This document shows positions 50,247 through 58,800 of a stretch of DNA of 64,000 nucleotides, one piece after another. Source of the DNA: CAG-841 sp963614875 (lineage in GTDB: Bacteria; Bacillota; Clostridia; Oscillospirales; CAG-272); contig CAVEFC010000001.1 in assembly GCA_963614875.1 (NCBI GenBank), forward strand, positions 1 through 64,000, written 5' to 3'. The translations under genes and the position numbers were made by a program. Numbering within the stretch: position 1 is the first letter of the stretch; every line of letters begins with the position of its first letter. The notes beneath the pieces were generated by a model that saw only the letters and a program-made list of their open reading frames with translations, was not told the origin of the DNA and did not search any database.

Positions 50247-51623
50247 ATGGAATATCGCATCGAACACGACTCCATGGGCGAGGTAAAGGTTCCTGCGGAT
50301 CGCCTGTGGGCAGCGCAGACCGAAAGAAGCCATGAAAATTTCAGAATAGGCGTCGGCATAGAAACAATGCCGAGAGAAATAACCCACGCGTTCGGAATTC
50401 TCAAAAAGGCTGCCGCTATGGCAAACGCCGAGCTCAAGCCCGAAAAAATGACGCAGGAAAAGCTCGCCGCAATATCGCAGGCGTGCGACGAGGTTATCTC
50501 CGGCAGCTTAAACGACCACTTCCCGCTCGTCGTATGGCAGACAGGCTCCGGCACGCAGTCGAATATGAACGCAAACGAGGTCATCGCGAACAGAGCAAAC
50601 CAGATAGCAGGCTCAAAGCTCTGCCACCCGAACGACGACATAAATATGAGTCAGTCCTCAAACGACACCTTCCCCACGGCAATGCATATCTCGGCTGTAA
50701 CGGCAATAGAGGACAAGCTCCTTCCCGCAATCGAAACGCTAATCGCAACGTTCAGACGTCTTGAAGAAGAAAACGAAGGCATAGTAAAATCCGGAAGAAC
50801 ACATCTTCAGGACGCTACGCCGATTAAATTCAGTCAGGAAATTTCCGGCTGGAGATCGAGCCTTGAAAGAGACGCCGAGCTTCTCCGTATGGCAGTAAAG
50901 CCGCTTTACGAGCTTGCTCTCGGCGGAACGGCTGTCGGCACGGGACTCAACGCTCCCAAAGGCTTTGCCGAGCTTGTTGCCGCAAAGGTGGCGCTGCTCA
51001 CGGGCAAGCCATTTGTGACGGCACAGAACAAATTCCACGCTCTCACCTCAAAGGACGAGCTTGTATTTGCTCACGGCGCGATAAAGGCGACCGCCTGCGA
51101 TATGATGAAAATCGCAAACGACGTCCGCTGGCTCGCTTCGGGCCCGCGCGACGGTCTCGGCGAAATACACATTCCCGAAAACGAACCCGGCTCGTCCATA
51201 ATGCCCGGAAAGGTAAATCCCACGCAGTGCGAAGCGGTCACGATGGTAGCCGTTCAGGTTATGGGCAACGACGTAGCCGTCGGAATGGCGGCGTCGCAGG
51301 GAAACTTTGAGCTGAATGTTTTTATGCCCGTTGCGGCATACAACTTCCTGCAATCAGCGCGTCTGCTTGCGGAAGCGATAGTTTCCTTCAACGTAAACTG
51401 CGCCGTCGGAATTACGGCAAACAAAGAAAAAATGTATCACAATCTGCACAATTCGCTCATGCTCGTTACGGCGCTCAATCCCTATATCGGTTACGAAAAC
51501 GCCGCAAAAACCGCAAAGAAAGCCTTCAAGGACAATATTTCCCTGAAGCAGGCGTGCGTTGAGCTCGGATTTCTTACCGCGGAAAAATTCGACGAGGTAT
51601 TTCATCCCGAACAGATGGTCTGA
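50247..51623 (+). CDS. fumC: Class II fumarate hydratase
   Basis: A 458-residue, iron-free fumarase interconverting malate and fumarate. Family motifs are QTGSGTQSNMNANEVIANRA, SQSSNDTFPTAMH, GRTHLQDATPIKFSQE with the catalytic-site histidine, and the signature GSSIMPGKVNPTQCE with the catalytic serine loop. The length is that of normal FumC. It begins 20 bp after mdh and precedes hdrB by 18 bp. In this context it most likely runs in the dehydration direction, supplying fumarate to FrdAB encoded later in the operon. Confidence 0.97.
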   Translation: MEYRIEHDSMGEVKVPADRLWAAQTERSHENFRIGVGIETMPREITHAFGILKKAAAMANAELKPEKMTQEKLAAISQACDEVISGSLNDHFPLVVWQTGSGTQSNMNANEVIANRANQIAGSKLCHPNDDINMSQSSNDTFPTAMHISAVTAIEDKLLPAIETLIATFRRLEEENEGIVKSGRTHLQDATPIKFSQEISGWRSSLERDAELLRMAVKPLYELALGGTAVGTGLNAPKGFAELVAAKVALLTGKPFVTAQNKFHALTSKDELVFAHGAIKATACDMMKIANDVRWLASGPRDGLGEIHIPENEPGSSIMPGKVNPTQCEAVTMVAVQVMGNDVAVGMAASQGNFELNVFMPVAAYNFLQSARLLAEAIVSFNVNCAVGITANKEKMYHNLHNSLMLVTALNPYIGYENAAKTAKKAFKDNISLKQACVELGFLTAEKFDEVFHPEQMV

Positions 51624-51641
51624 TATCGAACGGAGGTAAAT

Positions 51642-52448
51642 ATGAAGGTAAGTTATTTTCCCGGCTGTACCCTCAAAACCAAAGCGAAAGACCTTGATCT
51701 TTACGCACGCAAAAGCGCCGAAAAGCTCGGCATTGAGCTGTGCGAAACAGAGAATTGGCAATGCTGCGGAGGCGTTTTCGTCAGCGCAAAGGACGAAATA
51801 GCCACAAAGCTGTCAAGCGTGCGTGCGCTTGCTTCTGCGCGCGACGCGGGAATGCCGCTTGTAACGGTGTGTTCAGCCTGTCATAACGTAATAAAACAAA
51901 CAAATGCCGCCATGCGAACGGATAAGGATTTTGCCGACAAGGTAAATCTTTATATGTCGCAGGACAAAAACCCCGCCGCCGCTTATCACGGCGAAACGGC
52001 GGTCTATCATTATCTTGAGCTTCTTCGTGATACGGTCGGCTTCGACAAAATAAAGGAAGCCGTAACGCATCCGCTCACGGATAAAAAAATCGCCGCATAT
52101 TACGGCTGTATGCTTCTCCGTCCGAGCAAGGTGATGCGTTTCGACGACCCCGAAAATCCGAGCATTATGGAGAATTTCATAAGAGCGCTCGGCGCAGAGC
52201 CGGTCGTTTATCCGCACAGAAACGAATGCTGCGGCGGATATGTGGCGCTTGAAGACGCAGACTCCGCAAGGAAAAAGAGTCTTGCCGTAAGCGATGACGC
52301 CGCAGATCACGGAGCGGAGCTTATAGTTACGGCTTGTCCGCTGTGCAAGTACAATCTTGTCAAAAACGAAAGCCGGATTCCCGTTGTATACTTTACCGAG
52401 CTGCTCGCGGAAGCGCTCGGCATAAAGGAGGATAAAGATGCAGAATAA
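51642..52448 (+). CDS. hdrB: Heterodisulfide-reductase-type subunit B (CCG-domain protein)
   Basis: A 268-residue protein with two cysteine-rich CCG domains: FPGCTLK, NWQCCGGVF and VTVCSACHN (first) and YYGCMLLRP, NECCGGYV and TACPLCKYNL (second). In HdrB these bind a pair of noncubane [4Fe-4S] clusters, the site of disulfide cleavage in methanogens. In bacteria HdrB is found in flavin-based electron-bifurcating complexes acting on other acceptors. It overlaps hdrC by 11 bp. Because no DsrC-type protein is encoded nearby, this subunit may instead relay electrons to FrdAB (inference). Confidence 0.93.
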   Translation: MKVSYFPGCTLKTKAKDLDLYARKSAEKLGIELCETENWQCCGGVFVSAKDEIATKLSSVRALASARDAGMPLVTVCSACHNVIKQTNAAMRTDKDFADKVNLYMSQDKNPAAAYHGETAVYHYLELLRDTVGFDKIKEAVTHPLTDKKIAAYYGCMLLRPSKVMRFDDPENPSIMENFIRALGAEPVVYPHRNECCGGYVALEDADSARKKSLAVSDDAADHGAELIVTACPLCKYNLVKNESRIPVVYFTELLAEALGIKEDKDAE

Positions 52449-52830
52449 AACAGAGCTTTTGCGCGAGCAGGTTCTCCGCATAAGCGGCGTAACCCCCAGA
52501 AAGTGTATGCGCTGCGGAAAGTGCTCGGCAACCTGCCCGTCTTACGACGAAATGGAATATCATCCTCATCAGTTCGTTTATATGGTCGAAAACGGCGATA
52601 TCGAAACCCTGATGAAATCGCCTTCCGTTTATAAATGTCTTTCATGCTTTGCCTGCGTTGACCGTTGCCCGAGAGGCGTGGAGCCGGCAAAGCTTATAGA
52701 AGCCGTCCGTCTTTGCGTTATCCGCGAAAAAGGCGGCGACAGAATGACGGCAGACGATATTCCCTCGCGCATAGACGAGGATACGCCTCAGCAGGCGATC
52801 GTAAGCGCAATGAGAAAATATTCAAAATAA
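52438..52830 (+). CDS. hdrC: Heterodisulfide-reductase-type subunit C (2x[4Fe-4S])
   Basis: A 130-residue ferredoxin-like subunit with two [4Fe-4S] motifs, CMRCGKCSATCPS and CLSCFACVDRCPRG, separated by the family spacing. It carries electrons between HdrA and HdrB. The start is ATG 52438 behind AAGGAGGA, within the end of hdrB. The C-terminal 30 residues are charged and helical. hdrA follows after 19 bp. Confidence 0.93.
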   Translation: MQNKTELLREQVLRISGVTPRKCMRCGKCSATCPSYDEMEYHPHQFVYMVENGDIETLMKSPSVYKCLSCFACVDRCPRGVEPAKLIEAVRLCVIREKGGDRMTADDIPSRIDEDTPQQAIVSAMRKYSK

Positions 52831-52849
52831 AGAAAGGAGAAAACATCAA

Positions 52850-54844
52850 ATGCAGAGAATCGGAGTTTTTGTCTGCCATTGCGGCACCAACATTGCCGGC
52901 ACGGTAGACGTCAAAGCCGTGGCAGAAGCGCTGAAAAAAGAACAGGGCGTTGTTTTCTCCACGGATTATCAGTATATGTGCTCTCAATCGGGGCAAAACA
53001 TAATAAAGGAAGCAATCGCAGAGCATCATCTGACGGGTATCGTCGTATGCTCCTGCTCGCCGCGTATGCACGAGGCGACCTTCCGCAAAACCGCGGCTTC
53101 CGCGGGACTCAATCCCTATATGGTTGAGATTGCGAATATCCGCGAGCAGTGCTCGTGGGTGCATAAGGATATGCCCACAGGCACGGAAAAAGCAATAATT
53201 CTTGCAAAGGCAGCCGTGGCAAAGGTAAATCTCAACGCTCCGCTCACTCCGGGAGAAAGCCCCGTAACAAAGCGCGCGCTCGTTATCGGCGGCGGTATCG
53301 CCGGCATACAGACGGCGCTCGATATCGCCGACGCGGGCTTCCCCGTCGATATAGTCGAAACAAAGCCGACGATCGGCGGCAAAATGGCTCAGCTCGACAA
53401 AACCTTCCCCACTCTCGACTGCGCGGCTTGTATTCTCACGCCGAAAATGGTTGACGTGGCGCAGAACGAAAAAATACGCGTCTTCTCGTATTCCGAGGTG
53501 ACCGACGTAAAAGGCTTTGTCGGAAATTTCGACGTAACGATAAAGCGCAAGGCGCGCTATGTAAAGGAAGATATCTGCACCGGTTGCGGACTCTGCACTG
53601 AAAAATGTCCGCAGAAAAAAGTCCCGAACGAATTCAATCTCGGAATGGACAACCGTCACGCAATATATATTCCCTTTGCGCAGGCAGTGCCGAAGGTTGC
53701 GACAATCGATCCCAACTACTGCACGATGCTGAAAACCGGCAAGTGCGGCGTATGCTCGAAGGTCTGCTCCGCCGGCGCTATAGATTACAACGCAAAGGAC
53801 GAATTCATCGAAGAAAAATACGGCGCAATCGTCGTTGCGACGGGCTTCAATCCCATTTCGATGGAGAAATTCGACGAATTCGCATATTCGCAGTCTAAGG
53901 ACGTCATCACTTCGCTTGAGCTTGAACGTCTTATGAACGCCGCGGGGCCCACAGGCGGCACGCTTCTCCGTCCGTCCGACGGCAAGCATCCGCACACGAT
54001 AGTTTTCGTTCAGTGCGTAGGCTCGCGCTGTGCGGCTTGTGCCGAAAAGGGCAAGGAATACTGCTCAAAAATATGCTGTATGTATACGGCAAAGCACGCC
54101 ATGCTCATACGCGACAAATATCCCGACACGGACGTATACGTTTTCTACATAGACGTCCGCACGCCCGGAAAGAACTTCGACGAATTCTATCGCCGTGCGG
54201 TTGAAGAATACGGAGTTCACTACATAAAGGGTATGGTCGGAAAGGTCTGCCCCGACGGCGATAAGCTTAAGGTTCAGGGCTCGGATCTCATCTACGGAAA
54301 ACAGCTCCATATCGACGCCGACCTTGTTGTTCTTGCGGCGGCTATCGAGCCGGATAAATCCGCAAGACATCTTGCAACGCTTCTTACGGCAAGCATGGAC
54401 ACAAACGACTTCTTCACGGAGGCTCATCCCAAGCTTCGTCCCGTTGAAAGCCCGACGGCGGGCGTGTTCCTTTCGGGAACGTGTCAGGGACCGAAGGACA
54501 TTCCCGAAACGGTTGCTCAGGCGGGAGCCGCGGCTTCAAAGGTTATCGGACTTCTCTGCAAAGACAAGCTGACAGGTAACCCCTGCGTCGCACATTCCGA
54601 CGAAATGATGTGCAACGGTTGCTCGACCTGCGAGAAAGTATGCCCTTACGGCGCGATTTCGTATATCGACAAGGAATTCCGTATGCCCGACAGAACGACA
54701 AAGCTTCGCCGCGTGGCAGTCGTAAACGAAGCTGTATGTCAGGGTTGCGGCGCATGTACCGTTGCCTGTATGTCCGGCGCAATGGATCTGAAAGGATTTT
54801 CAAGCAAACAAATTATGGCGGAGGTTGACGCAATATGCAAGTAA
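52850..54844 (+). CDS. hdrA: Heterodisulfide-reductase-type subunit A, FAD-containing bifurcating core
   Basis: A 664-residue flavoprotein. The N-terminal domain has GVFVCHCGTNIAG and CSCSPRMHE. The thioredoxin-reductase-like FAD domain starts RALVIGGGIAGIQTALDIA (near 142). Several [4Fe-4S] motifs follow: CTGCGLCTEKCP, the HdrA-specific CVGSRCAACAEKGKEYCS region, CNGCSTCEKVCP and CQGCGACTVACMSG. In characterised complexes this FAD is the electron-bifurcating site. The start is ATG 52850 behind AAAGGAG. flxD begins inside its last codons. It is the predicted branch point between ferredoxin and the high-potential acceptor. Confidence 0.94.
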   Translation: MQRIGVFVCHCGTNIAGTVDVKAVAEALKKEQGVVFSTDYQYMCSQSGQNIIKEAIAEHHLTGIVVCSCSPRMHEATFRKTAASAGLNPYMVEIANIREQCSWVHKDMPTGTEKAIILAKAAVAKVNLNAPLTPGESPVTKRALVIGGGIAGIQTALDIADAGFPVDIVETKPTIGGKMAQLDKTFPTLDCAACILTPKMVDVAQNEKIRVFSYSEVTDVKGFVGNFDVTIKRKARYVKEDICTGCGLCTEKCPQKKVPNEFNLGMDNRHAIYIPFAQAVPKVATIDPNYCTMLKTGKCGVCSKVCSAGAIDYNAKDEFIEEKYGAIVVATGFNPISMEKFDEFAYSQSKDVITSLELERLMNAAGPTGGTLLRPSDGKHPHTIVFVQCVGSRCAACAEKGKEYCSKICCMYTAKHAMLIRDKYPDTDVYVFYIDVRTPGKNFDEFYRRAVEEYGVHYIKGMVGKVCPDGDKLKVQGSDLIYGKQLHIDADLVVLAAAIEPDKSARHLATLLTASMDTNDFFTEAHPKLRPVESPTAGVFLSGTCQGPKDIPETVAQAGAAASKVIGLLCKDKLTGNPCVAHSDEMMCNGCSTCEKVCPYGAISYIDKEFRMPDRTTKLRRVAVVNEAVCQGCGACTVACMSGAMDLKGFSSKQIMAEVDAICK

Positions 54845-55269
54845 ACGAATTCAAACCCCTTATCGTAGCGTTTTGCTGCAACTGGTGTTCATATGCCGGC
54901 GCAGATCTTGCGGGCAATAACCGCTTAAGCTATCCCGCCGACGTAAAGATCATCCGTGTTCCCTGCTCGTGCAGAGTAAACCCGATGTTCATTCTCCGCG
55001 CTTTCCAGCGCGGCGCGGACGGAGTTATAATCTGCGGCTGTCATCCCGGCGACTGCCATTACACCTCCGGAAACTACTATACGCGCAGACGTATGGCTCT
55101 GCTTTTCTCGATGCTCGACTATCTCGGCATTGAAAGAGAAAGAACCCGCGTTGAGTGGGTATCTGCGGCGGAGGGCGCAAAATTCGCCGCAACAATGAAC
55201 GATTTTGCGGGAAAAGTCGCCGCACTCGGCGAAAACAAGAGATTGGAGGACTTAAGATGCAAGAAATAA
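54835..55269 (+). CDS. flxD: MvhD/FlxD-type [2Fe-2S] linker subunit
   Basis: A 144-residue protein of the MvhD family, which carries one [2Fe-2S] cluster and hands electrons to HdrA. Conserved features are IVAFCCNWCSYAGADLAG, IRVPCSCRVNPMFILRAFQRGADGVIICGCHPGDCHY and RMALLFSMLDYLGIERERTRVEWVSAAEG. It overlaps hdrA by 10 bp and the next gene by 13 bp. With no hydrogenase gene in the cluster, its electron donor is predicted to be the FlxA/B/C NADH-oxidising module. Confidence 0.93.
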   Translation: MQVNEFKPLIVAFCCNWCSYAGADLAGNNRLSYPADVKIIRVPCSCRVNPMFILRAFQRGADGVIICGCHPGDCHYTSGNYYTRRRMALLFSMLDYLGIERERTRVEWVSAAEGAKFAATMNDFAGKVAALGENKRLEDLRCKK

Positions 55270-56249
55270 ATCGTGCGGCTCTGATAAAAAGAGCGTCCGA
55301 ACTGCTTTCGGACGGCACTGCGGACAGAGTTCTCGGCTGGAAAGCGGGCGAATTCGACTATGATATCACCCCTGCGGTTTTCAACAGCTCCGAGGAGCTT
55401 GAAAAGGATTTTGTCTGGGGCGATTTCTGCGGCGCAAACTTTTCAAAATATCTCATAAAAGAAACACAGAAGGGCGAAGGAAAAGTACTTGTCTTTCTCA
55501 AACCCTGCGACACATACAGCTTCAATCAGCTTCTTACCGAGCATCGCTTTGACCGCGAAAAAGTCTATGCCGTGGGTATCCCCTGCGACGGTATGCTCGA
55601 CGTTACGAAGATAAAATCGCTTGCCGACGGTATTTCGTCCGTTAAAAGCGAGGGCGACACCGTAAAGATAGAAACCCTTTACGACGGCACGCTCTCCGAA
55701 AAGAGATCGGAGCTTCTTTCCGACAGATGCGTTCACTGCAAATCCAAAAAGCACGTTTCTTACGACGAGCTTTTGGGCGATGACGGCGACGTACTTGACA
55801 GCGGACGCTTTGACGAGGTTGAAAAAATAGAAAAAATGACGGCAGACGAACGCTTTGCGTTCTGGCAGGGAGAGCTTTCACGTTGCATACGCTGCAACGC
55901 CTGCCGCGACGTTTGCCCTGCCTGCACCTGCGAAAAGTGCGTTTTCGACAATCCAAACTCGGGCGTTGAAAACAAGGCTGCGGCAAACTCCTTTGAGGAC
56001 AGTATGTTCCACATCATCCGCGCGTTCCACGTTGCCGGAAGATGCACGGACTGCGGTGAATGTTCAAGAGTATGTCCTCAGCACATACCGCTTCATCTTC
56101 TCAACCGCAAGTTCATAAAGGATATAGATAATTTCTACGGCGAATATCAGGCAGGAGAAACGGTCGGAAGCCGCGCTCCGATAGTGAACTATTCACAGGA
56201 TGATATAGAGCCGGCAAAAGCCGTGGAAAGAGGTGGCGACAATGCGTAA
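55257..56249 (+). CDS. flxC: FlxC-type iron-sulfur protein
   Basis: A 330-residue iron-sulfur subunit. The N-terminal half (about 1-170) resembles the FrhB/Hyd-type domain (KVLVFLKPCDTYSFNQLL, VGIPCDGMLD, CVHCKSKK). Two [4Fe-4S] motifs near the C-terminus are CIRCNACRDVCPACTCEKC and CTDCGECSRVCPQH. It belongs with FlxB to the pair of similar Fe-S subunits in Flx/Flox complexes. The start is ATG 55257 behind TTGGAGGA, overlapping flxD by 13 bp. The order D-C-B-A here is the reverse of the published floxABCD order (recollection). Confidence 0.85.
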   Translation: MQEINRAALIKRASELLSDGTADRVLGWKAGEFDYDITPAVFNSSEELEKDFVWGDFCGANFSKYLIKETQKGEGKVLVFLKPCDTYSFNQLLTEHRFDREKVYAVGIPCDGMLDVTKIKSLADGISSVKSEGDTVKIETLYDGTLSEKRSELLSDRCVHCKSKKHVSYDELLGDDGDVLDSGRFDEVEKIEKMTADERFAFWQGELSRCIRCNACRDVCPACTCEKCVFDNPNSGVENKAAANSFEDSMFHIIRAFHVAGRCTDCGECSRVCPQHIPLHLLNRKFIKDIDNFYGEYQAGETVGSRAPIVNYSQDDIEPAKAVERGGDNA

Positions 56250-57267
56250 AATATCGCTTGACAAGCTGAATTCGCTTTTCTCCGCCATAGCGGACAGCGA
56301 AACTCTTTATCTGCCTGTAGATACAAAAGCGGGCGCAAGCTATGAAAAATGGCACGACGGCGCAGTCCTTTCGGACGCGCTCAACACAGTAAGAAGCGCA
56401 AAGGATTTCTTCTTTCCGCAGACGGAAAATCTTATGGATTTCAGGCTTGAAGGAAAGAATATCGAAATTATCGACACAAGAAAGGAATGCGAGGATTTCG
56501 TTATTTTCGGAGTGCGCGCGTGCGACGTCAGAAGCTTTGAGGTTCTCGACAGAGTATTCCTTTCCGAGCCTGTTGACAGCTACTACAAAAACCGTCGCGA
56601 ACACGGCGTGATAATGTCGCTTGCTTGCACAAAGCCTCACGAAACGTGCTTTTGCGGAACGTTCGGCATAGACGCTTCGTCGCCCGAGGGCGATATCGTC
56701 TGCTATAAAACAGAAGACGCGCTTTATATGGACGCGAAAACCGAAAAGGGTAAAGCACTGCTTTCAGGACTTTCCGCCCTTACGGAAGAGGACGACGGCA
56801 AAGCCGTAAATGAACAGAAAAAGGTCACAAAAGAAAGACTTGCTTCTCTTCCGCTTGCAAACCTTTCGGCAGACAGCTTCGGCGCGGGAAAAACGGAGGA
56901 ATTCTTCGGCGCTCCCGAATGGAAGGAGCTTTCGCAGTCGTGTCTCGGATGCGGAACCTGCACGTTCGTCTGCCCGACCTGCCAGTGCTACGATATAAAG
57001 GATTTCAACACAGGTCACGGAGTAAAGCGTTTCCGCTGCTGGGACTCGTGCATGTATTCGGACTTTACAAAAATGTCCGCAGGTCAGCCGAGACTTACTC
57101 AGCTTGAACGCTTCCGTCAGAGATTTATGCATAAACTTGTGTATTACCCCACAAACAACGGCGGACTTTTCTCATGCGTGGGTTGCGGCAGATGTATTTC
57201 AAAATGTCCCATTCAGATGAATATTGTAAAGGTAATGAAAAAGCTGGGAGGAAACAAAAATGATTGA
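56242..57267 (+). CDS. flxB: FlxB-type iron-sulfur protein
   Basis: A 341-residue dicluster protein related to sulfhydrogenase beta subunits. Conserved parts are FGVRACDVRSFEVLDRVF, YYKNRREHGVIMSLACTKPHETCFCGTFG, and [4Fe-4S] motifs CLGCGTCTFVCPTCQC and CVGCGRCISKCPIQMN. The conserved RFRCWDSCMYSDFT lies between them. It passes electrons from the FlxA flavin toward FlxD and Hdr. The start is ATG 56242 behind AGAGGTGG (a GTG at 56233 is also in frame). It overlaps flxC by 8 bp and flxA by 8 bp. Confidence 0.87.
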   Translation: MRKISLDKLNSLFSAIADSETLYLPVDTKAGASYEKWHDGAVLSDALNTVRSAKDFFFPQTENLMDFRLEGKNIEIIDTRKECEDFVIFGVRACDVRSFEVLDRVFLSEPVDSYYKNRREHGVIMSLACTKPHETCFCGTFGIDASSPEGDIVCYKTEDALYMDAKTEKGKALLSGLSALTEEDDGKAVNEQKKVTKERLASLPLANLSADSFGAGKTEEFFGAPEWKELSQSCLGCGTCTFVCPTCQCYDIKDFNTGHGVKRFRCWDSCMYSDFTKMSAGQPRLTQLERFRQRFMHKLVYYPTNNGGLFSCVGCGRCISKCPIQMNIVKVMKKLGGNKND

Positions 57268-58093
57268 TGTAAAAGAACCTCTTATCCCCAAAATAGGCGT
57301 CGTTACCGACATACGCATAGACACTCCCGATGTAAAAACGTTCAGAGTCGTTACTCCCGACGGGAAAAAAGCCTTTGAGCATAAGCCCGGTCAGTGCGCG
57401 ATGCTTTCGATTCCCGGCGTGGGAGAGGCGATGTTTTCAATAACCTCCTCGCCGACAAACGAAGAATTTATGGAATTTTCCATTAAAAAATGCGGCTGCG
57501 TCACAGAGTGGCTTCACTCAATGGAGGTAGGTCAGCAGATAACAATAAGAGGCCCCTACGGAAGACCTTTCCCCGTAGATACGGAGTTTGTCGGTCACGA
57601 TATGCTCTTTATCGCGGGCGGTATCGGACTTGCTCCGCTCCGTTCGGTAATAAACTACTGCCGTCACTACCGCGACCGCTACGGCAAGATAGACATCGTT
57701 TACGGCTCGCGCAGTATGCAGGATCTCGTTGACTACAAGGAAATAATCGACGAATGGGCAAGCGACGCCGGCGTGACGGTTCATCTTACCATCGACCGCG
57801 AACAGCCCGAATGGGCGGGACACGTCGGATTTGTGCCGAACTACGTAAAGGAACTCGGATTTTCTCCGGACAAGATTGCCATTCTCTGCGGCCCTCCGAT
57901 AATGATCAAGTTCACCCTTGCGGGACTTACCGAGCTCGGCTTTGAAAAAACTCAGGTCTACACAACGCTTGAGCTTCGTATGAAATGCGGAATAGGCAAG
58001 TGCGGAAGATGTAACGTCGGTGCAAAATACGTCTGCAAGGACGGACCTGTATTCCGTCTTGACGAGCTTGACGAGCTTCCGAATGAATATTGA
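57260..58093 (+). CDS. flxA: FlxA-type NAD(P)H-oxidising FAD subunit
   Basis: A 277-residue ferredoxin-NADP-reductase-fold protein of the HydG/PyrK type. The FAD domain includes KPGQCAMLSIPGVGEAMFSITSS, and the pyridine-nucleotide domain has FIAGGIGLAPLRS and ILCGPPIMI. The C-terminus carries a [2Fe-2S] cysteine set MKCGIGKCGRCNVG and CKDGPVF. It is predicted to take electrons from NADH. It lies between flxB (8-bp overlap) and frdB (19 bp). Whether NADH or NADPH is used cannot be read reliably; NADH is assumed from the Flx family. Confidence 0.92.
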   Translation: MIDVKEPLIPKIGVVTDIRIDTPDVKTFRVVTPDGKKAFEHKPGQCAMLSIPGVGEAMFSITSSPTNEEFMEFSIKKCGCVTEWLHSMEVGQQITIRGPYGRPFPVDTEFVGHDMLFIAGGIGLAPLRSVINYCRHYRDRYGKIDIVYGSRSMQDLVDYKEIIDEWASDAGVTVHLTIDREQPEWAGHVGFVPNYVKELGFSPDKIAILCGPPIMIKFTLAGLTELGFEKTQVYTTLELRMKCGIGKCGRCNVGAKYVCKDGPVFRLDELDELPNEY

Positions 58094-58112
58094 TAAAAAG
58101 GAGATATACAGC

Positions 58113-58787
58113 ATGGAAAATATGGTTGATATATATTTGTTCGGCAAGAAGTATTCCGTTCCGGACGATCTGACTATAATGCGCGCAATGGAATATGCGG
58201 GATATCAGCTTGTGCGCGGCTGCGGATGCCGTAACGGCTTCTGCGGTGCGTGCGCGACCATTTACCGCATAAAAGGCGACAGAACCCTTCGCACCTGTCT
58301 TGCCTGTCAGACGAAGGTTGAAAACAATATGTATATTGCTACTCTTCCCTTCTTCCCGCTCATAAAGCAGGTTTACGACATCGAAAAAATAAAGCCGACA
58401 GAGCAGATAATGATGCAGCTTTATCCCGAAATATACGCCTGCGTGGGCTGTAACGCCTGCACAAAGGCTTGTCCGCAGGGACTCAACGTAATGCAGTACA
58501 TCGCATATGCTCAGCGCGGCGAATACGAAAAATGCGCCGAGGCGTCGTTTGACTGCGTTATGTGCGGAATATGCTCGTCGCGTTGTCCTGCCGGAATTTC
58601 TCATCCGCAGGTGGCAATGCTCGCACGCCGTCTGAACGGCAAGTATCTCGCGCCGAAGTCCGAGCATCTCGAAAATCGCGTAAAAGAGATAAAGGACGGC
58701 ACCTTTACGGAGCTTATCGAAGCGCTTATGGGCAAACCCGTGGAAGAGCTTAAAGAGCTTTACAACAACAGAGATATTGAAAAATAA
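58113..58787 (+). CDS. frdB: Fumarate reductase iron-sulfur subunit
   Basis: A 224-residue protein with a plant-type [2Fe-2S] domain (C37/C39/C44/C47 in RGCGCRNGFCGAC, with C62/C65 in TCLAC nearby). Two [4Fe-4S]-type motifs follow: CVGCNACTKACP (C110/113/116/120) and CVMCGICSSRCP (C148/151/154/158). Canonical FrdB/SdhB has [2Fe-2S], [4Fe-4S] and [3Fe-4S]; here the third site keeps all four cysteines, so a second [4Fe-4S] cluster is likely. The start is ATG 58113 behind AAAGGAG. It joins FlxA and FrdA in the operon, so it should link the Hdr-Flx module with the FrdA flavin (inference). Confidence 0.87.
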   Translation: MENMVDIYLFGKKYSVPDDLTIMRAMEYAGYQLVRGCGCRNGFCGACATIYRIKGDRTLRTCLACQTKVENNMYIATLPFFPLIKQVYDIEKIKPTEQIMMQLYPEIYACVGCNACTKACPQGLNVMQYIAYAQRGEYEKCAEASFDCVMCGICSSRCPAGISHPQVAMLARRLNGKYLAPKSEHLENRVKEIKDGTFTELIEALMGKPVEELKELYNNRDIEK

Positions 58788-58800
58788 GGAGGGCGGAAAA

